This document shows positions 24,115-33,720 of a DNA stretch of 64,000 nucleotides, one piece after another (positions within the stretch are counted from its first letter, which is position 1; the number at the start of each line of letters is the position of its first letter). The position numbers and the translations under genes were made by a program. Below the pieces are notes generated by a model. That model had not been told where the DNA came from. It did no database searches and saw only the letters and a list, made by a program, of their open reading frames with translations. The DNA lies in contig NC_134096.1 of assembly GCF_000715075.1 (NCBI RefSeq), positions 39,381,804 to 39,445,803 of the forward strand. The letters run 5' to 3'. The DNA is from Nicotiana tabacum (taxonomy: Eukaryota; Streptophyta; Magnoliopsida; Solanales; Solanaceae).

Positions 24115-24395
24115 GAACAAGGTCTGCGATTGCATATGCGATCACATAATCGATATGCGGACCGCATATCGATCGCATAATTGGTGTCCAGAACCGACAA
24201 AAAATATGTCTGTGTCTGCGGTCACTATGCGGCCCGCTGACCTGTTCTGCGGTCGCATAATGAACCGCAGAACAGTTTTGCGGTCGCATAGTCGACTGCA
24301 GAATGGCATCCAACAGACCCTCTCCTGCCTCACTTCTGCGGCCATTATGCGGCCTGTAGAGTGATTCTGCGGTCGCATAATGGACCGCAGAAACG
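24115..24395. repeat. CpG-rich palindrome cluster, family B copy 1
   Basis: Repeated units such as TATGCGGTCGCATA and TGCGGNCCGCA in both orientations. The cluster lies in U3, upstream of the presumed leader start. Open frames on both strands here come from the repeat. Confidence 0.75.
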
Positions 24396-24563
24396 TATTT
24401 TGCTGCTAAAATTTTTCCTTTACTTTCTAGTGCATTGTTCAACCCAAAAAGTCCGAGCCACAGCGAGCTTGTTCTACAATCCTCAAACATGTAAGCCTAG
24501 TCCGACACCATGAAACATTAATTTTTTTCCTTTGCAAAAACATTTTTTTTACAGGGACTTACA

Positions 24564-24576
24564 TTCTCCCCCACTT
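24564..24576 (-). other. Polypurine tract, reverse-strand family B element
   Basis: The reverse strand reads AAGTGGGGGAGAA immediately before the LTR start TGTAAGTCCC. Confidence 0.8.
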
Positions 24577-24939
24577 ATGATCATTCGTCCTCGAATGAGG
24601 GAAAAAATCTCTTATTAGTATCGCATTCAACTCAATTTTCACACCACACACCATCAGCCCTAAATTTGAATAACTCCCTAAATTCCCAAAACATTCGCCA
24701 GAGTTTCCCTTGTAACTAGGCCTATCCACCTGTCAAACAGCCCAGAAACACATCCTTAAAACATATACATAATCCAATGATGTAGCATAATACAAAATAA
24801 CACCAACTGTGGCCTCACAAGCAATATATTACCAGGAAGGAATACCCTTAACGCCAATTGTACAAATGATACATAATTCATAGAAAGTATCTCTTAGCAT
24901 TTTCATAAGGCACAACTCATAATTACATGGTTATTCAAA

Positions 24940-25989
24940 TAAATAAGGATACTTTTTCTTCATTTCTTCCTCGGCCTCCCTAGTAGCCTATTCAACCTGT
25001 TGGTTTTGCCATAACACTTTCACGGAGGCAATTTCTTTATTTATCAATTTTCGGACTTGTCCATCAATAGTAGAAATCAGAATCTCTTCGTAAGTCAATT
25101 TCTCATTTACCTCAATAGTCTCAACCGGAACAATGAGTGTCGGGTCTCCAACTACTTTCTTTAACATAGACACATAAAACACCAGGTGCATTAATGACAT
25201 TTCAGGTGGTAGCTCAAGATTGTACGCCACCTCACCGATCCTCTGAATGATTCTGTACGGTCCGACATACCTCAGACTCAATTTTCCTTTCTTACTGAAT
25301 CGCATTACGCCTTTCATGGGGAAAACTTTTACGAATACCCAATCACCTTCTTTGAACTCCAAATCCCTACGACGAATATCCGAATAGGATTTATGACGAC
25401 TCTGAGCAGTCTTCAACTGCTCCTTAATGATTTTAACTTTTTCCATAGCCTGATGCACGAGGTCTGGCCCTATCAACTATACTTCCCCAATTTCGAACCA
25501 TCTAACGGGAGATCTACATCTCCTACCATATAAAGCCTCGAACGGTGCCATCTGAATGCTAGCATGATAGCTATTGTTGTATGCAAATTCTATGAGTGAT
25601 AAATGATCATCCCAGCTACCTTTGAAGTCTAGAACACAAGCGCGCAACATATCCTCAAGCGTCTGAATTGCCCGCTCTGCCTGCCCGTCAGTCTGTGGGT
25701 GAAAGGTTATACTAAAATTCACCTGAGTACCCAAACCTTGCTGAACTTTATTCCAAAAATTAGCAGTGAATTGTGATCCCCGATCAGAAATGATGGAAAC
25801 TGGGGTGCCATGCAACCTGACTATTTCTTTGATATATAACTCAGCATATTGTTCTGCTGTATCAGTAGCCTTAACCGGCAAGAAGTGTGCTGATTTCGTG
25901 AGTCGATCCACAATCACCCAAATCGAGTCAAACATACGAGGAGTACGATGTAATCCTACCACAAAGTCCATATTAATCATTTTCCACTT
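24940..25989 (-). pseudogene. Family B integrase core, C-terminus and chromodomain
   Basis: The core at 25980-25477 is well kept. The first Asp is in MDFVVGL, the second in SDRGSQFTANFW, and the Glu in [11 protein letters not shown], so the catalytic triad is visible. The C-terminal part at 25476-24988 has SPMKGVMRF-type residues (FPMKGVMRFSKKGKLSLRYVGPY) and a chromodomain start. Stops occur at about 25988 (where the family has Trp), at 25477-25479 and in the chromodomain after QQVE at 24988. Family identity is certain; the copy is dead. Confidence 0.9.
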
Positions 25990-27084
25990 TCACATTGGAA
26001 TTTCTATGTTCTGTGCCAACACACCGGGCCGTTGGTGTTCGGCCTTCACTTGCTGATAATTTGTACACTTCGCCACAAATTCCGCTACATTCCTCTTCAT
26101 ATCATTCCACCAATAGACTTCCTTAAGATCATGATACATTTTCGTAGAATCTGGGTGCACGGAATACCTAGAAGTGTGAGCTTCAGTCATAATTCTTTCA
26201 CGGAGACCATTCACATTTGGAACACATAGTCGCCCTTGGTACCTTAGTGTACCATCATCCATGCCAAGAGAAAAGGCCATGGTCTTATGTTTATGAATCC
26301 CCTCTTTCAATTGCACCGACAATGGATCGTTGTATTGCTTCTCTTTGACTTCCACAACAAGCAATGATTCAGCCCTATTTTGCACAATTACCCCTCCTTC
26401 ACTAGAGTCCGCAAGACGAATTCCCAAACTAGACAATCGGTGAAATTCCTTGGCCAATGGCCTTTGATATGCCTCCAAGTGAGCCAAACTACCCATGGAT
26501 TTCCGGCTAAGAGCATCTACCACAACATTGGCCTTTCCCGGATGATATAGAATATTAATGTCGTAGTCCTTGAGTAACTCAAGCCATCTTCTCTGCCTCA
26601 GATTCAATTCCTTTTGATTGAAAATATATTGAAGGCTCTTATCGTCCGTGAATATATCCACATGGACCCCATATAAATAATGACGCCAAATTTTCAATGC
26701 AAATACCACTGCGGCAAGTTCTAAATCATGTGTTGGATAGTTCTTTTCATGATTCTTGAGTTGCCTAGAAGCATAAGCTATAACCTTTCCATGTTGCATT
26801 GATACACATCCAAGCCCAATTCTTGAAGCATCACAATATACCACAAACCCATCTATACCCTCTGGTAGAGTCAACACCGATGCAATAGTCAATCTTGCTT
26901 TCAACTCTTGGAAACTCTTTTCACAAATATCTGACCATTGGAACTTAATTGCCTTCTGCATCAATTTAGTTAATGGCCGGCAAGAGTAGAAAACCTCTCC
27001 ACAAACTTTCTATAATATTCAGCTAAGCCTAAGAAACTATGAATCTTTGTTGGAGTTGTAGGCCTCGGCCAATTCTACACAGCT
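25990..27084 (-). pseudogene. Family B RT end, RNase H and integrase zinc domain
   Basis: An open frame of 324 codons from 26964. RNase H blocks are [26 protein letters not shown] and [11 protein letters not shown], and the domain ends at DALSRK. The integrase zinc-binding region follows with [11 protein letters not shown] and CTNYQQ; the second Cys reads Tyr. The RT thumb part to the right ([16 protein letters not shown]) has stops and is interrupted at GAAAT (27085-27089) by the + strand element. The RT fragment at 33409-33594 continues it. Confidence 0.9.
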
Positions 27085-27089
27085 GAAAT
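27085..27089 (+). repeat. Target duplication GAAAT, left copy
   Basis: GAAAT precedes TGTAACATCC at 27090 and recurs at 33404-33408 directly after GGGGCGTGACA. Confidence 0.92.
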
Positions 27090-27261
27090 TGTAACATCCC
27101 GGAAAATTTCGAAGTACTTAAGTGTAAAGCCCGGTAAAATTTGCAAAGAAAATAATATTTTATGGTGTCGGACTAGGCTTACGTGTTGAGGACCGCGGCT
27201 CGGACTTTTTGGGTTGAACAATGTATCGGAGAGTAGAGGAAATTTTTTGACGAAAAAGTGC

Positions 27262-27545
27262 ATTTATGTAGTCCATTATGCAACCGCATAATCACTCTCC
27301 GGGCCGCATAATGGCCGCAGAAGTGTGCAGGAGAGGGCCAAATCTGGCAGCAGCTATGCGGTCGACTATGCAACCGCATAACTGTTATATGGTGCATAAT
27401 GCGACCGCATAACAGGTATGCGGACCGCATAGTGACCGCATACACAGACAGATTTTTGATCATTTTGTCAGCAATTATGCGACCGATATGCGGTCCGCAT
27501 AATCACTATGTGGTCGCATATGCGACCGCAGAACCGTTCCGGAGC
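27262..27545. repeat. CpG-rich palindrome cluster, family B copy 2
   Basis: ATGCGGTCGCAT, GCGGACCGCA and related palindromes recur about every 20-40 bp, ending about 60-100 bp before the presumed transcription start region. Confidence 0.8.
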
Positions 27546-28586
27546 TCCATTTTTGGGTTTTTAAAATCCGACCCTATTTCGTTAAATACACTCTTTGGGC
27601 CATTTTTGAGCAATAATCTGACACTTTAGAGTGAGAGAGAGTGCCCTAGAGTGAGAAGGTGTTCTTCAATAATTGTTCTTCAATTCTTGCTCAAGTTTTG
27701 GAAAATTAAGGAGGGAAACTCACTAGGTCTTCATCCTAGAGGTAAGATTCTACACCCTAACTCTCAATTTCAAATTTTGTGTAGGAATGGATAATTAACA
27801 AGATAATATCTGGGCATAAGTACTGTTTATTTTACATGTATGTGTTATCAAAGGGTGTAGGAAGATTGTTGAGCTAAAAATGGTAAAGATTGGGTTGTGG
27901 GATGATGGAATCCTTCATAATAAGGACCTTGAAACCTTATGCACACCTAGTGTTTGATAAAATGCTTGGTGAGCTAGAACCATGATCATCTTCCTAATTT
28001 AGGTTCAATTTGTTATATTTCTAAAATAGATTGAAGTTGCTAAGAATTCCAGAACATTTAGAGTGTAAGGAAGCTCAAGTGAGGTATGTTGGCTAAACTC
28101 TTCTCTTAGAATTGAATCCCACGATATTCATGTAAATTATGTAAGTCCCGAGTGATTCATTATGAAACAGGCTATTCCGAGTAAGATTGAGTTGAAAGAT
28201 ATATGTTCAACAAGCATCCCAAATGCTTTATTCATGTTATGTTACCAATTGAAGATGTGTTAAAATATGGGCTGTGCATTAATAATGTTTCGACTTTAAG
28301 TCAAGTTCAAATAAAGGCTATTATTCAAAATTTTTGTGAAATATCTCTATGTGCCTTAGACTCTAAATTGCTCACATGTGTACTACACACCTTGATTTGA
28401 ATTGTATTTTTTGTTGATGAAGATAATGATATTTGAAATTGATAAAGTGAGCATGAAATACTGAATATGGCCAACGTTCCAAGAATGATCTTATAATTAT
28501 GGCCATTAGTGCCAATGAAATGAAAAGATGTGAAAGTAATATGAAATGCGATAATTGATATAAAAAGGTTGATGTCTCAAATAAGA

Positions 28587-28825
28587 CAGCCTAGCCGGTC
28601 GAGTCGTGATCGGACACCATGCCGCACATATGGTGGTGATTGTGCTGGAAATTATAATTGAAATTGTGATTGTGGTCGATGTTCCTAATGGATAGCCTAG
28701 CCGATCAGGTCGTGATCGGACTCCGTGTTAAAGACGATGGTATTGATATTGAGAGAAATTGTGATTGATGTCTCTGATGAGATAGCCTAGTTGATCATGT
28801 CGTGATCAGACTCCGTGCTAAGAGT
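28587..28825 (+). repeat. Three-unit repeat with palindromic core, family B LTR
   Basis: Three units near 28587, 28692 and 28781 share TAGCCTAGCCGATCAGGTCG and TGATCGGACTCCGTG. The core CCGATCA...TGATCGG is a 7-bp inverted repeat with a 5-nt loop. The same block is at 32430-32680 and, inverted, at 22830-23070. Confidence 0.75.
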
Positions 28826-29074
28826 ACGGTGGTACCGGTATTGTGAATAATGGTATTGTGGACAATGGTATATCGATACTAAAAATCTCCCAATGTGAGA
28901 TATGGAAATTAATTTGAACACTGTCTTGATCCTAAATTGAGGTTTGATGTTGATTAAGGCTTTCATTGATATTATGATAATCTTGTTTGTATTATTTGTC
29001 ATTCTATTGAGAGGGTGTTTAGTTATACATACTAGTGCTATTCGACGGTACTAACATCCCTTTTGCCGGGGGTG

Positions 29075-29096
29075 CTGCATCTTTAAATGGATGCAG
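29075..29096 (+). other. Conserved LTR hairpin, family B copy 2
   Basis: CTGCATC, an 8-nt loop, then GATGCAG: a perfect 7-bp stem, 453 bp from the LTR end. Confidence 0.65.
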
Positions 29097-29553
29097 GTGG
29101 TTCCACAGCAGGAGATATTGATCAGTGATAGCAGTACGCCTTCTTCCCAGCTGACTTGATGAGCCCCACTTCATCCCGGGGTCATGTATATTTTGTACTT
29201 TGTGTATTCGGTTTGAGTTATAGTCGGGGCCTTGTTGCCGGCATTATCATTATACTCTTCTTTATCTATAGAGTCTCCGTAGACATAGTGTGGGTTATGT
29301 ATTGGTGCTGGGAAAAGACAAACTATGTTATTTTGTGGTTGTATTAGTAGTCCATTTGAGACTTTTAAAATGATGAAACTATTGGAAATGAATTGGTATT
29401 GTATACATGAACACATTTTCATCTAATTAATGAAAATATGTATTATCTCTATTCGTGGATGAGTTTGGGTAGAATGAAATCTAACAGGCTTGCTCGGCGG
29501 GTTCACTCGGTTGAGCGCCGGTCGCTTTCCTCGGTTGTGGGGCGTGACAAACT

Positions 29554-29565
29554 TGGTATCGGAGC
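29554..29565 (+). other. Primer binding site, family B
   Basis: TGGTATCGGAGC follows the LTR end by 4 bp. It differs by one base from the initiator-Met tRNA complement TGGTATCAGAGC. Confidence 0.85.
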
Positions 29566-29769
29566 CTAAGATTTTAATGTGTCCTAGGATGTCTCGGAGC
29601 CGTGTCTAGTAGAGTCCTTATTATCGGTGTGTTGTCGACCACATCTATAATTAGGATGCTACATGGGCATTTAGGAATAATACACTTCTTTCATGTTCCT
29701 GATCGTGCGATAAAGCTGGTTGTAAGATTGTTCCTCCTTTAACTCCTGAGTTGCTCTAATTTTCAGTAC

Positions 29770-30190
29770 ATGGCACCTAAGAAGAAGGGAAGAACTGGCC
29801 AAAGAGCCAATGTCACCCCAAGAGTGACAGTTGATTGTATAATTGATGGTGCGGGTGAGCACCCAAGGAGTGAGGTTATTCCTCCAGTTACTACATTGCC
29901 TGACTCTACTACAACTGATCAGACCGCACCTGTCCCTACATATACTGAAGGTACAACAGTTCCTCCAACTGATATACCAGTTCCACCTCCAGTTCCAGCT
30001 TCCGATTCTGGTGTTTCTGATGTTGATCTTAGGGGAGCCATACAAATATTGGGTCAAATAGTGGCTTCCCAGACCCAGAGGTCAAATGTTGCACCCACTT
30101 CTTCCAGTCAGCCAGGGGATTCTACTGGTTCTAGGGTGAACAGGTTTCTCCAGTTGGATCCTCCAGTGTTCACGGGTACTAACCCAGAAA
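29770..30190 (+). pseudogene. Family B gag N-terminus, cut by deletion
   Basis: Starts at ATG 29770 with the basic MAPKKKGRTGQRA. A Pro/Thr/Val-rich low-complexity linker (residues about 40-78) is followed by SDVDLRGAIQILGQIVAS and then VNRFLQLDPPVFTGTNPE, the start of the capsid-type region. At about 30188 it meets integrase sequence and ends eight codons later. The capsid body, zinc knuckle and everything to the integrase core are missing. Confidence 0.88.
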
Positions 30191-30649
30191 TCCTATTCGG
30201 ATGTTCGTCGTAGAGATTTGAAGTTCCAAGAAGATGATTGGGTATTCTTGAAAGTTTCCCCCATGAAGGGTGTAATGAGATTTGATAAGAAAAGAAAATT
30301 GAGCCTGAGGTATGTCGGACCGTACAAAATCATTCAGAGGATCGGTGAGGTGGCATACAAGCTTGAACTACCACCTGAGATGTCATTAGTACACCCGGTG
30401 TTTCATGTGTCTATGCTGAAGAAAGTAGTTGGAGATCCGACACTCATTGTTCCAATTGAGACTATTGAGGTAAATGAGAAATTGACTTACGAAGAGATTC
30501 TGGTTTCTATTATTGATCGGCAAGTCCGGAAATTGAGAAATAAAGAAATTATCTCCGTGAAAGTGTTCTGGCGAAACCAACAGGTTGAAGAGGCTACTTG
30601 GGAGGCTGGGGAAGAAATGAAGAAAACGTATCCTTATTTGTTTGAATGA
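30191..30649 (+). pseudogene. Family B integrase C-terminus and chromodomain, 5'-deleted
   Basis: The integrase frame resumes at about 30191 with SYSDVRRRDLKFQ, one frame off gag. Open from 30218, it contains SPMKGVMRFDKKRKLSLRY, a VFHVSMLKK block and a complete-looking chromodomain (VRKLRNKEIISVKVFWRNQQ, EEATWEAGEEM) ending PYLFE. The uninterrupted chromodomain contrasts with the broken one in the surrounding reverse-strand copy. Without the integrase core it has no catalytic role. Confidence 0.88.
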
Positions 30650-30961
30650 CCATGTATTTATAATCATTTGAACAATTGGCGTTAAGGGTGTTCCTTTCTG
30701 GAAATATATTGCTTATGAGGCCACAGTTAGTGTTGTTTTGTGTTATGTTATGTCGTTGGAATATGTATATGTTGTTAGGATGTGTTTCTAGGGCTCTCTG
30801 ACAGGTGGATAGGCCTAATTATAAAGGAAACTCTGGCGAATTTTTTAAAAATTTAGGGAGTTAGTCAAAATTTGGGGCTACTAGTTTGTGGTATAAAACA
30901 AACAGAGTTGCATAAGATGCTAATGACGAATATTTACCCTCATTCGAGGACGAATGATCCT

Positions 30962-30974
30962 AAGCGGGGGAGAA
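30962..30974 (+). other. Polypurine tract, + strand family B element
   Basis: AAGCGGGGGAGAA lies directly before the 3' LTR, the same place and form as in the reverse-strand relative. Confidence 0.85.
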
Positions 30975-33403
30975 TATAACACCCTGAAAAATTTAGAAGT
31001 ACTTAAGGGTAAAGCCCGGTAAAATTTGAAAAGAAAATAATGTTTCATGGTGCCAGACTAGGCTTACGTGTTGAGGACCGCGGCTCGGACTTTTTGGATT
31101 GAACAATGTATCCAAAAGTAAAAGAAATTTTTTGGCGGAAAAGTGCATTTATGCGGTCCATTATGCGACAGCATAATCACTCTGCGGACCGCATAATGGC
31201 CGCAGAAGTGAGCAGGAGAGGGCAAAATCTGGCAGCAGCTATGCGGTCGACTATGCGACCGCATAACAGTTATGTGGACCGTATAGTGATCGCATACACA
31301 AGCAGATGTTTGATCATTTTGTCAGCAATTATGGGACGGATATGCGGTCCGCATAACCACTATGCGGTCGCATATGCGACCGCAGAACCGTTCCGGAGCT
31401 CCATTTTTGGGTTTTTAAAACCCGACCCTATTTCGTTAAATACACTCTTTGGGCCATCTTTGAGAAATAATCTGACACTTTAGAGTGAGAGAGAGTGCCC
31501 TAGAGTGAGAAGGTGTTCTTCAATAATTGTTCTTCAATTCTTGCTCAAATTTTAGAAAATTAAGGAGGGAAACTCACTAGGTCTTCATCCTAGAGGTAAG
31601 ATTCTACACCCTAACTCTCAATTTCAAATTTTGTGTAGGAATGGATAATTAGCAAGATAATATCTGGGCATGAGGGCTGTTTATTTTACATGTATGTGTT
31701 ATCAAAGGGTGTAGGAAGATTGTTGAGCTAAAAATGGTAAAGATTGGGTTGTGGGATGATGGAATCCTTCATAATAAGGACCTTGAAACCTTATGCACAC
31801 CTAGTGTTTGATAAAATGCTCAAGTGAGCTAGAACCATGATCATCTTCCTAATTTAGGTTCAATTTGTTATATTTCTAAAATAGATTGAAGTTGCTAAGA
31901 ATTCCGGAACATTTAGAGTGTAAGGAAGCTCAAGTGAGGTATGTTGGCTAAACTTTTCTCTTAGAATTGAATCCCACGATATTCATGTAAATTATGTAAG
32001 TCCCGAGTGATTCATTATGAAACTGGCTATTCCGAGTAAGATTGGGTTGAAAGATATATGTACAACAAGCATCCCAAATGCTTTATTCATGTTATGTTAC
32101 CAATTGAGGATGTGTTAAAATATGGGTTGTGCATTAATAATGTTTCGACTTTAGTCAAGTTCAAATGAAGGCTATTATGCCAAATTTTGTGAAATATATC
32201 TATGTGCCTTAGACTCTAAATTGCTCACATGTGTACTACACACCTTGATTTGAATTGTATTTTTTGTTGATGAAGATAATGATATTTGAAATTGATAAAG
32301 TGAGCATGAAATACTGAATATGGCCAACGTTCCAAGAATGATCTTATAATTATGGCCATTAGTGCCAATGAAATGAAAAGATGTGAAAGTAATATGAAAT
32401 GCGATAATTGATATAAAAAGGTTGATGTCTCAAATAAGACAGCCTAGCCGGTCGAGTCGTGATCGGACACCATACCGCACATATGGTGGTGATTGTGCTG
32501 GAAATTATAATTGAAATTGTGATTGTGGTCGATGTTCCTAATGGATAGCCTAGCCGATCAGGTCGTGATCGGACTCCGTGTTAAAGACGATGGTATTGAT
32601 ATTGAGAGAAATTGTGGTTGATGTCTCTGATGAGATAGCCTAGTTGATCATGTCGTGATCAGACTCCGTGCTAAGAGTATGGCGGTACTGGTTTTGTGAA
32701 TAATGGTATTGTGGACAATGGTATATCGATACTAAAAATCTCCCAATGTGAGATATGGAAATTAATTTTAACACTGTCTTGATCCTAAATTGAGGTTTGA
32801 TGTTGATTAAGGCTTTCATTGATATTATGATAATCTTGTTTGTATTATTTGTCATTCTATTGAGAGGGCGTTTAGTTATACATACTAGTGCTATTCGACG
32901 GTACTAACGTCCCTTTTGCCGGGGGAGTTGCATCTTTAAATGGATGCAGGTGGTTCCACAGCAGGAGATATTGATCACTGATAGCAGTACACCTTCTTCC
33001 CAGCTGACTTGGTGAGCCCCACTTCATCCCGGGGTCATGTATCTTTTGTACTTTGTGTATTCGGTTTGAGGTATAGCCGGGGCCTTGTTGCCGGCATTAT
33101 CATTATACTCTTCTTTATCTATAGATTCTCCGTAGACATAGTGTGGGTTATGTATTGGTGCTGGGAAAAGACAAACTATGTTATTTTGTGGTTGTATTAC
33201 TAGTCCATTTGAAACTTTTAAAATGATGAAACTATTGAAAATGAATTGCTATTGTATGCATGAACACATTTTCGTTTAATTAAAAAAAATATGTATTATC
33301 TCTATTCGTGGATAAGTTTGGGTATAATGAAATCTAACAGGCTTGCTCGATCGGGTTCACTCGATTGAGCGCTGGTCGCGCTCCTCGGTTTTGGGGCGTG
33401 ACA
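30975..33403 (+). repeat. 3' LTR of + strand family B element
   Basis: 2.43 kb, nearly identical to 27090-29549. The first bases read TATAACACCC instead of TGTAACATCC, consistent with C-to-T type decay. Palindrome cluster at 31150-31395, donor-like GGTAAGATT near 31595, hairpin at 32928-32949 with one G-T pair. Confidence 0.92.
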
Positions 33404-33408
33404 GAAAT

Positions 33409-33594
33409 TTTATGAGGATCAACCTTAATTCCCTCACTAGAGACTACATGACCCAAGAATATGACTGATTCAAGCCAAAATTCACACATTGAAAACTTTG
33501 CATATAACTGGTGCTGATGTAGGGTTTGCAGAACTACCCTGAGATGATCGACATGGTTTTCTCGACTTCATAAATATACAAGAATATTCACGAA
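33409..33594 (-). pseudogene. Family B RT fragment, right of the nested insertion
   Basis: The reverse strand reads NILVYL, a stop, [21 protein letters not shown], then [20 protein letters not shown]. It is the RT segment just after the FIDD catalytic motif, whose codons are lost at the deletion junction with the 5' LTR remnant. It continues at 27084 once the inserted element is removed. Confidence 0.85.
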
Positions 33595-33669
33595 ACCTAG
33601 TCCGGCACCATGAAACATTAGTTTTTTTACTTTGCAATTTTTTTTTAATTTTATTTACGGGGCCTTATA
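33595..33669 (-). repeat. 5' LTR remnant of reverse-strand family B element
   Basis: About 75 bp matching 24563-24485 (ATGTTTCATGGTGCCGGACTAGG on the reverse strand). This is the outer tip of the 5' LTR, left after a deletion into RT. GAAGT follows at 33670-33674. Confidence 0.82.
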
Positions 33670-33704
33670 GAAGTGTAGTTTGATTGCTCGAGGACGAGCG
33701 ATGG

Positions 33705-33720
33705 TTTAAGTGTGGGGTGT
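33705..33720 (+). other. Polypurine tract of Athila-type element
   Basis: TTTAAGTGTGGGGTGT lies immediately before the 3' LTR. Near-copies of it lie at about 20574 and 21393 within the same element. Confidence 0.75.

Larger units (their letters stand above)
22120..24563 (-). repeat. 3' LTR of reverse-strand family B element
   Basis: 2.44 kb, reading TGTAAGTCCC to GGGGCGTGACA on the reverse strand. It matches both LTRs of the + strand family B copy in inverted orientation. It holds the palindrome cluster at 24395-24115, a GGTAAGAT donor near 23917, the three-unit repeat at 23070-22830 and the hairpin at 22574-22595. Confidence 0.88.
27090..29549 (+). repeat. 5' LTR of + strand family B element
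   Basis: 2.46 kb from TGTAACATCC to GGGGCGTGACA. In order: palindrome cluster 27262-27545, leader start region with CCTAGAGTGAG, donor at 27742, three-unit repeat 28587-28825, hairpin 29075-29096. Open frames within it are non-coding. Confidence 0.92.
27742..29766 (+). other. Predicted 5'-leader intron, family B
   Basis: Seen: donor GAG|GTAAGATT at 27742 and acceptor TTGCTCTAATTTTCAG ending at 29766, four bases before the gag ATG (29770). Inferred: a 2.0-kb intron spanning the rest of the LTR and the primer site. Splicing would give a short-leader gag mRNA that cannot be reverse transcribed, while the unspliced RNA would be the genome. Confidence 0.5.
27090..33403 (+). mobile_element. Family B deletion derivative, + strand, complete ends
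   Basis: A 6.3-kb element with two nearly identical LTRs (27090-29549 and 30975-33403), primer site, polypurine tract and GAAAT duplications. It inserted into a reverse-strand relative. The internal region is only 1.43 kb: the first 140 or so codons of gag are joined out of frame to the integrase C-terminus and chromodomain. Protease, RT, RNase H and the integrase core are absent. The LTR pair differs at few sites in the stretches compared, so it is the youngest insertion of the stack. Confidence 0.92.
22120..33669 (-). mobile_element. Tekay-like family B element, reverse strand, deleted
   Basis: In element order: a remnant of about 75 bp of the 5' LTR start (33669-33595), a fragment of RT (33594-33409), an inserted + strand relative (33403-27090), then RT end, RNase H, integrase and chromodomain (27084-24940), polypurine tract and complete 3' LTR (24563-22120). 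Most of the 5' LTR, gag, protease and the first half of RT are deleted in one block. GAAGT duplications on both sides show it was inserted whole and deleted afterwards. Confidence 0.88.

Noticed and set aside
24104..24395. Regularly spaced short repeats that resemble a CRISPR array at first sight
   Set aside because: Units are variable palindromes without constant spacers and lie inside a plant LTR; CRISPR arrays do not occur in plant nuclear DNA.
29671..30061. Reverse-strand and alternative-frame ORFs over family B gag
   Set aside because: They overlap a clearly recognised gag start and have no family resemblance.
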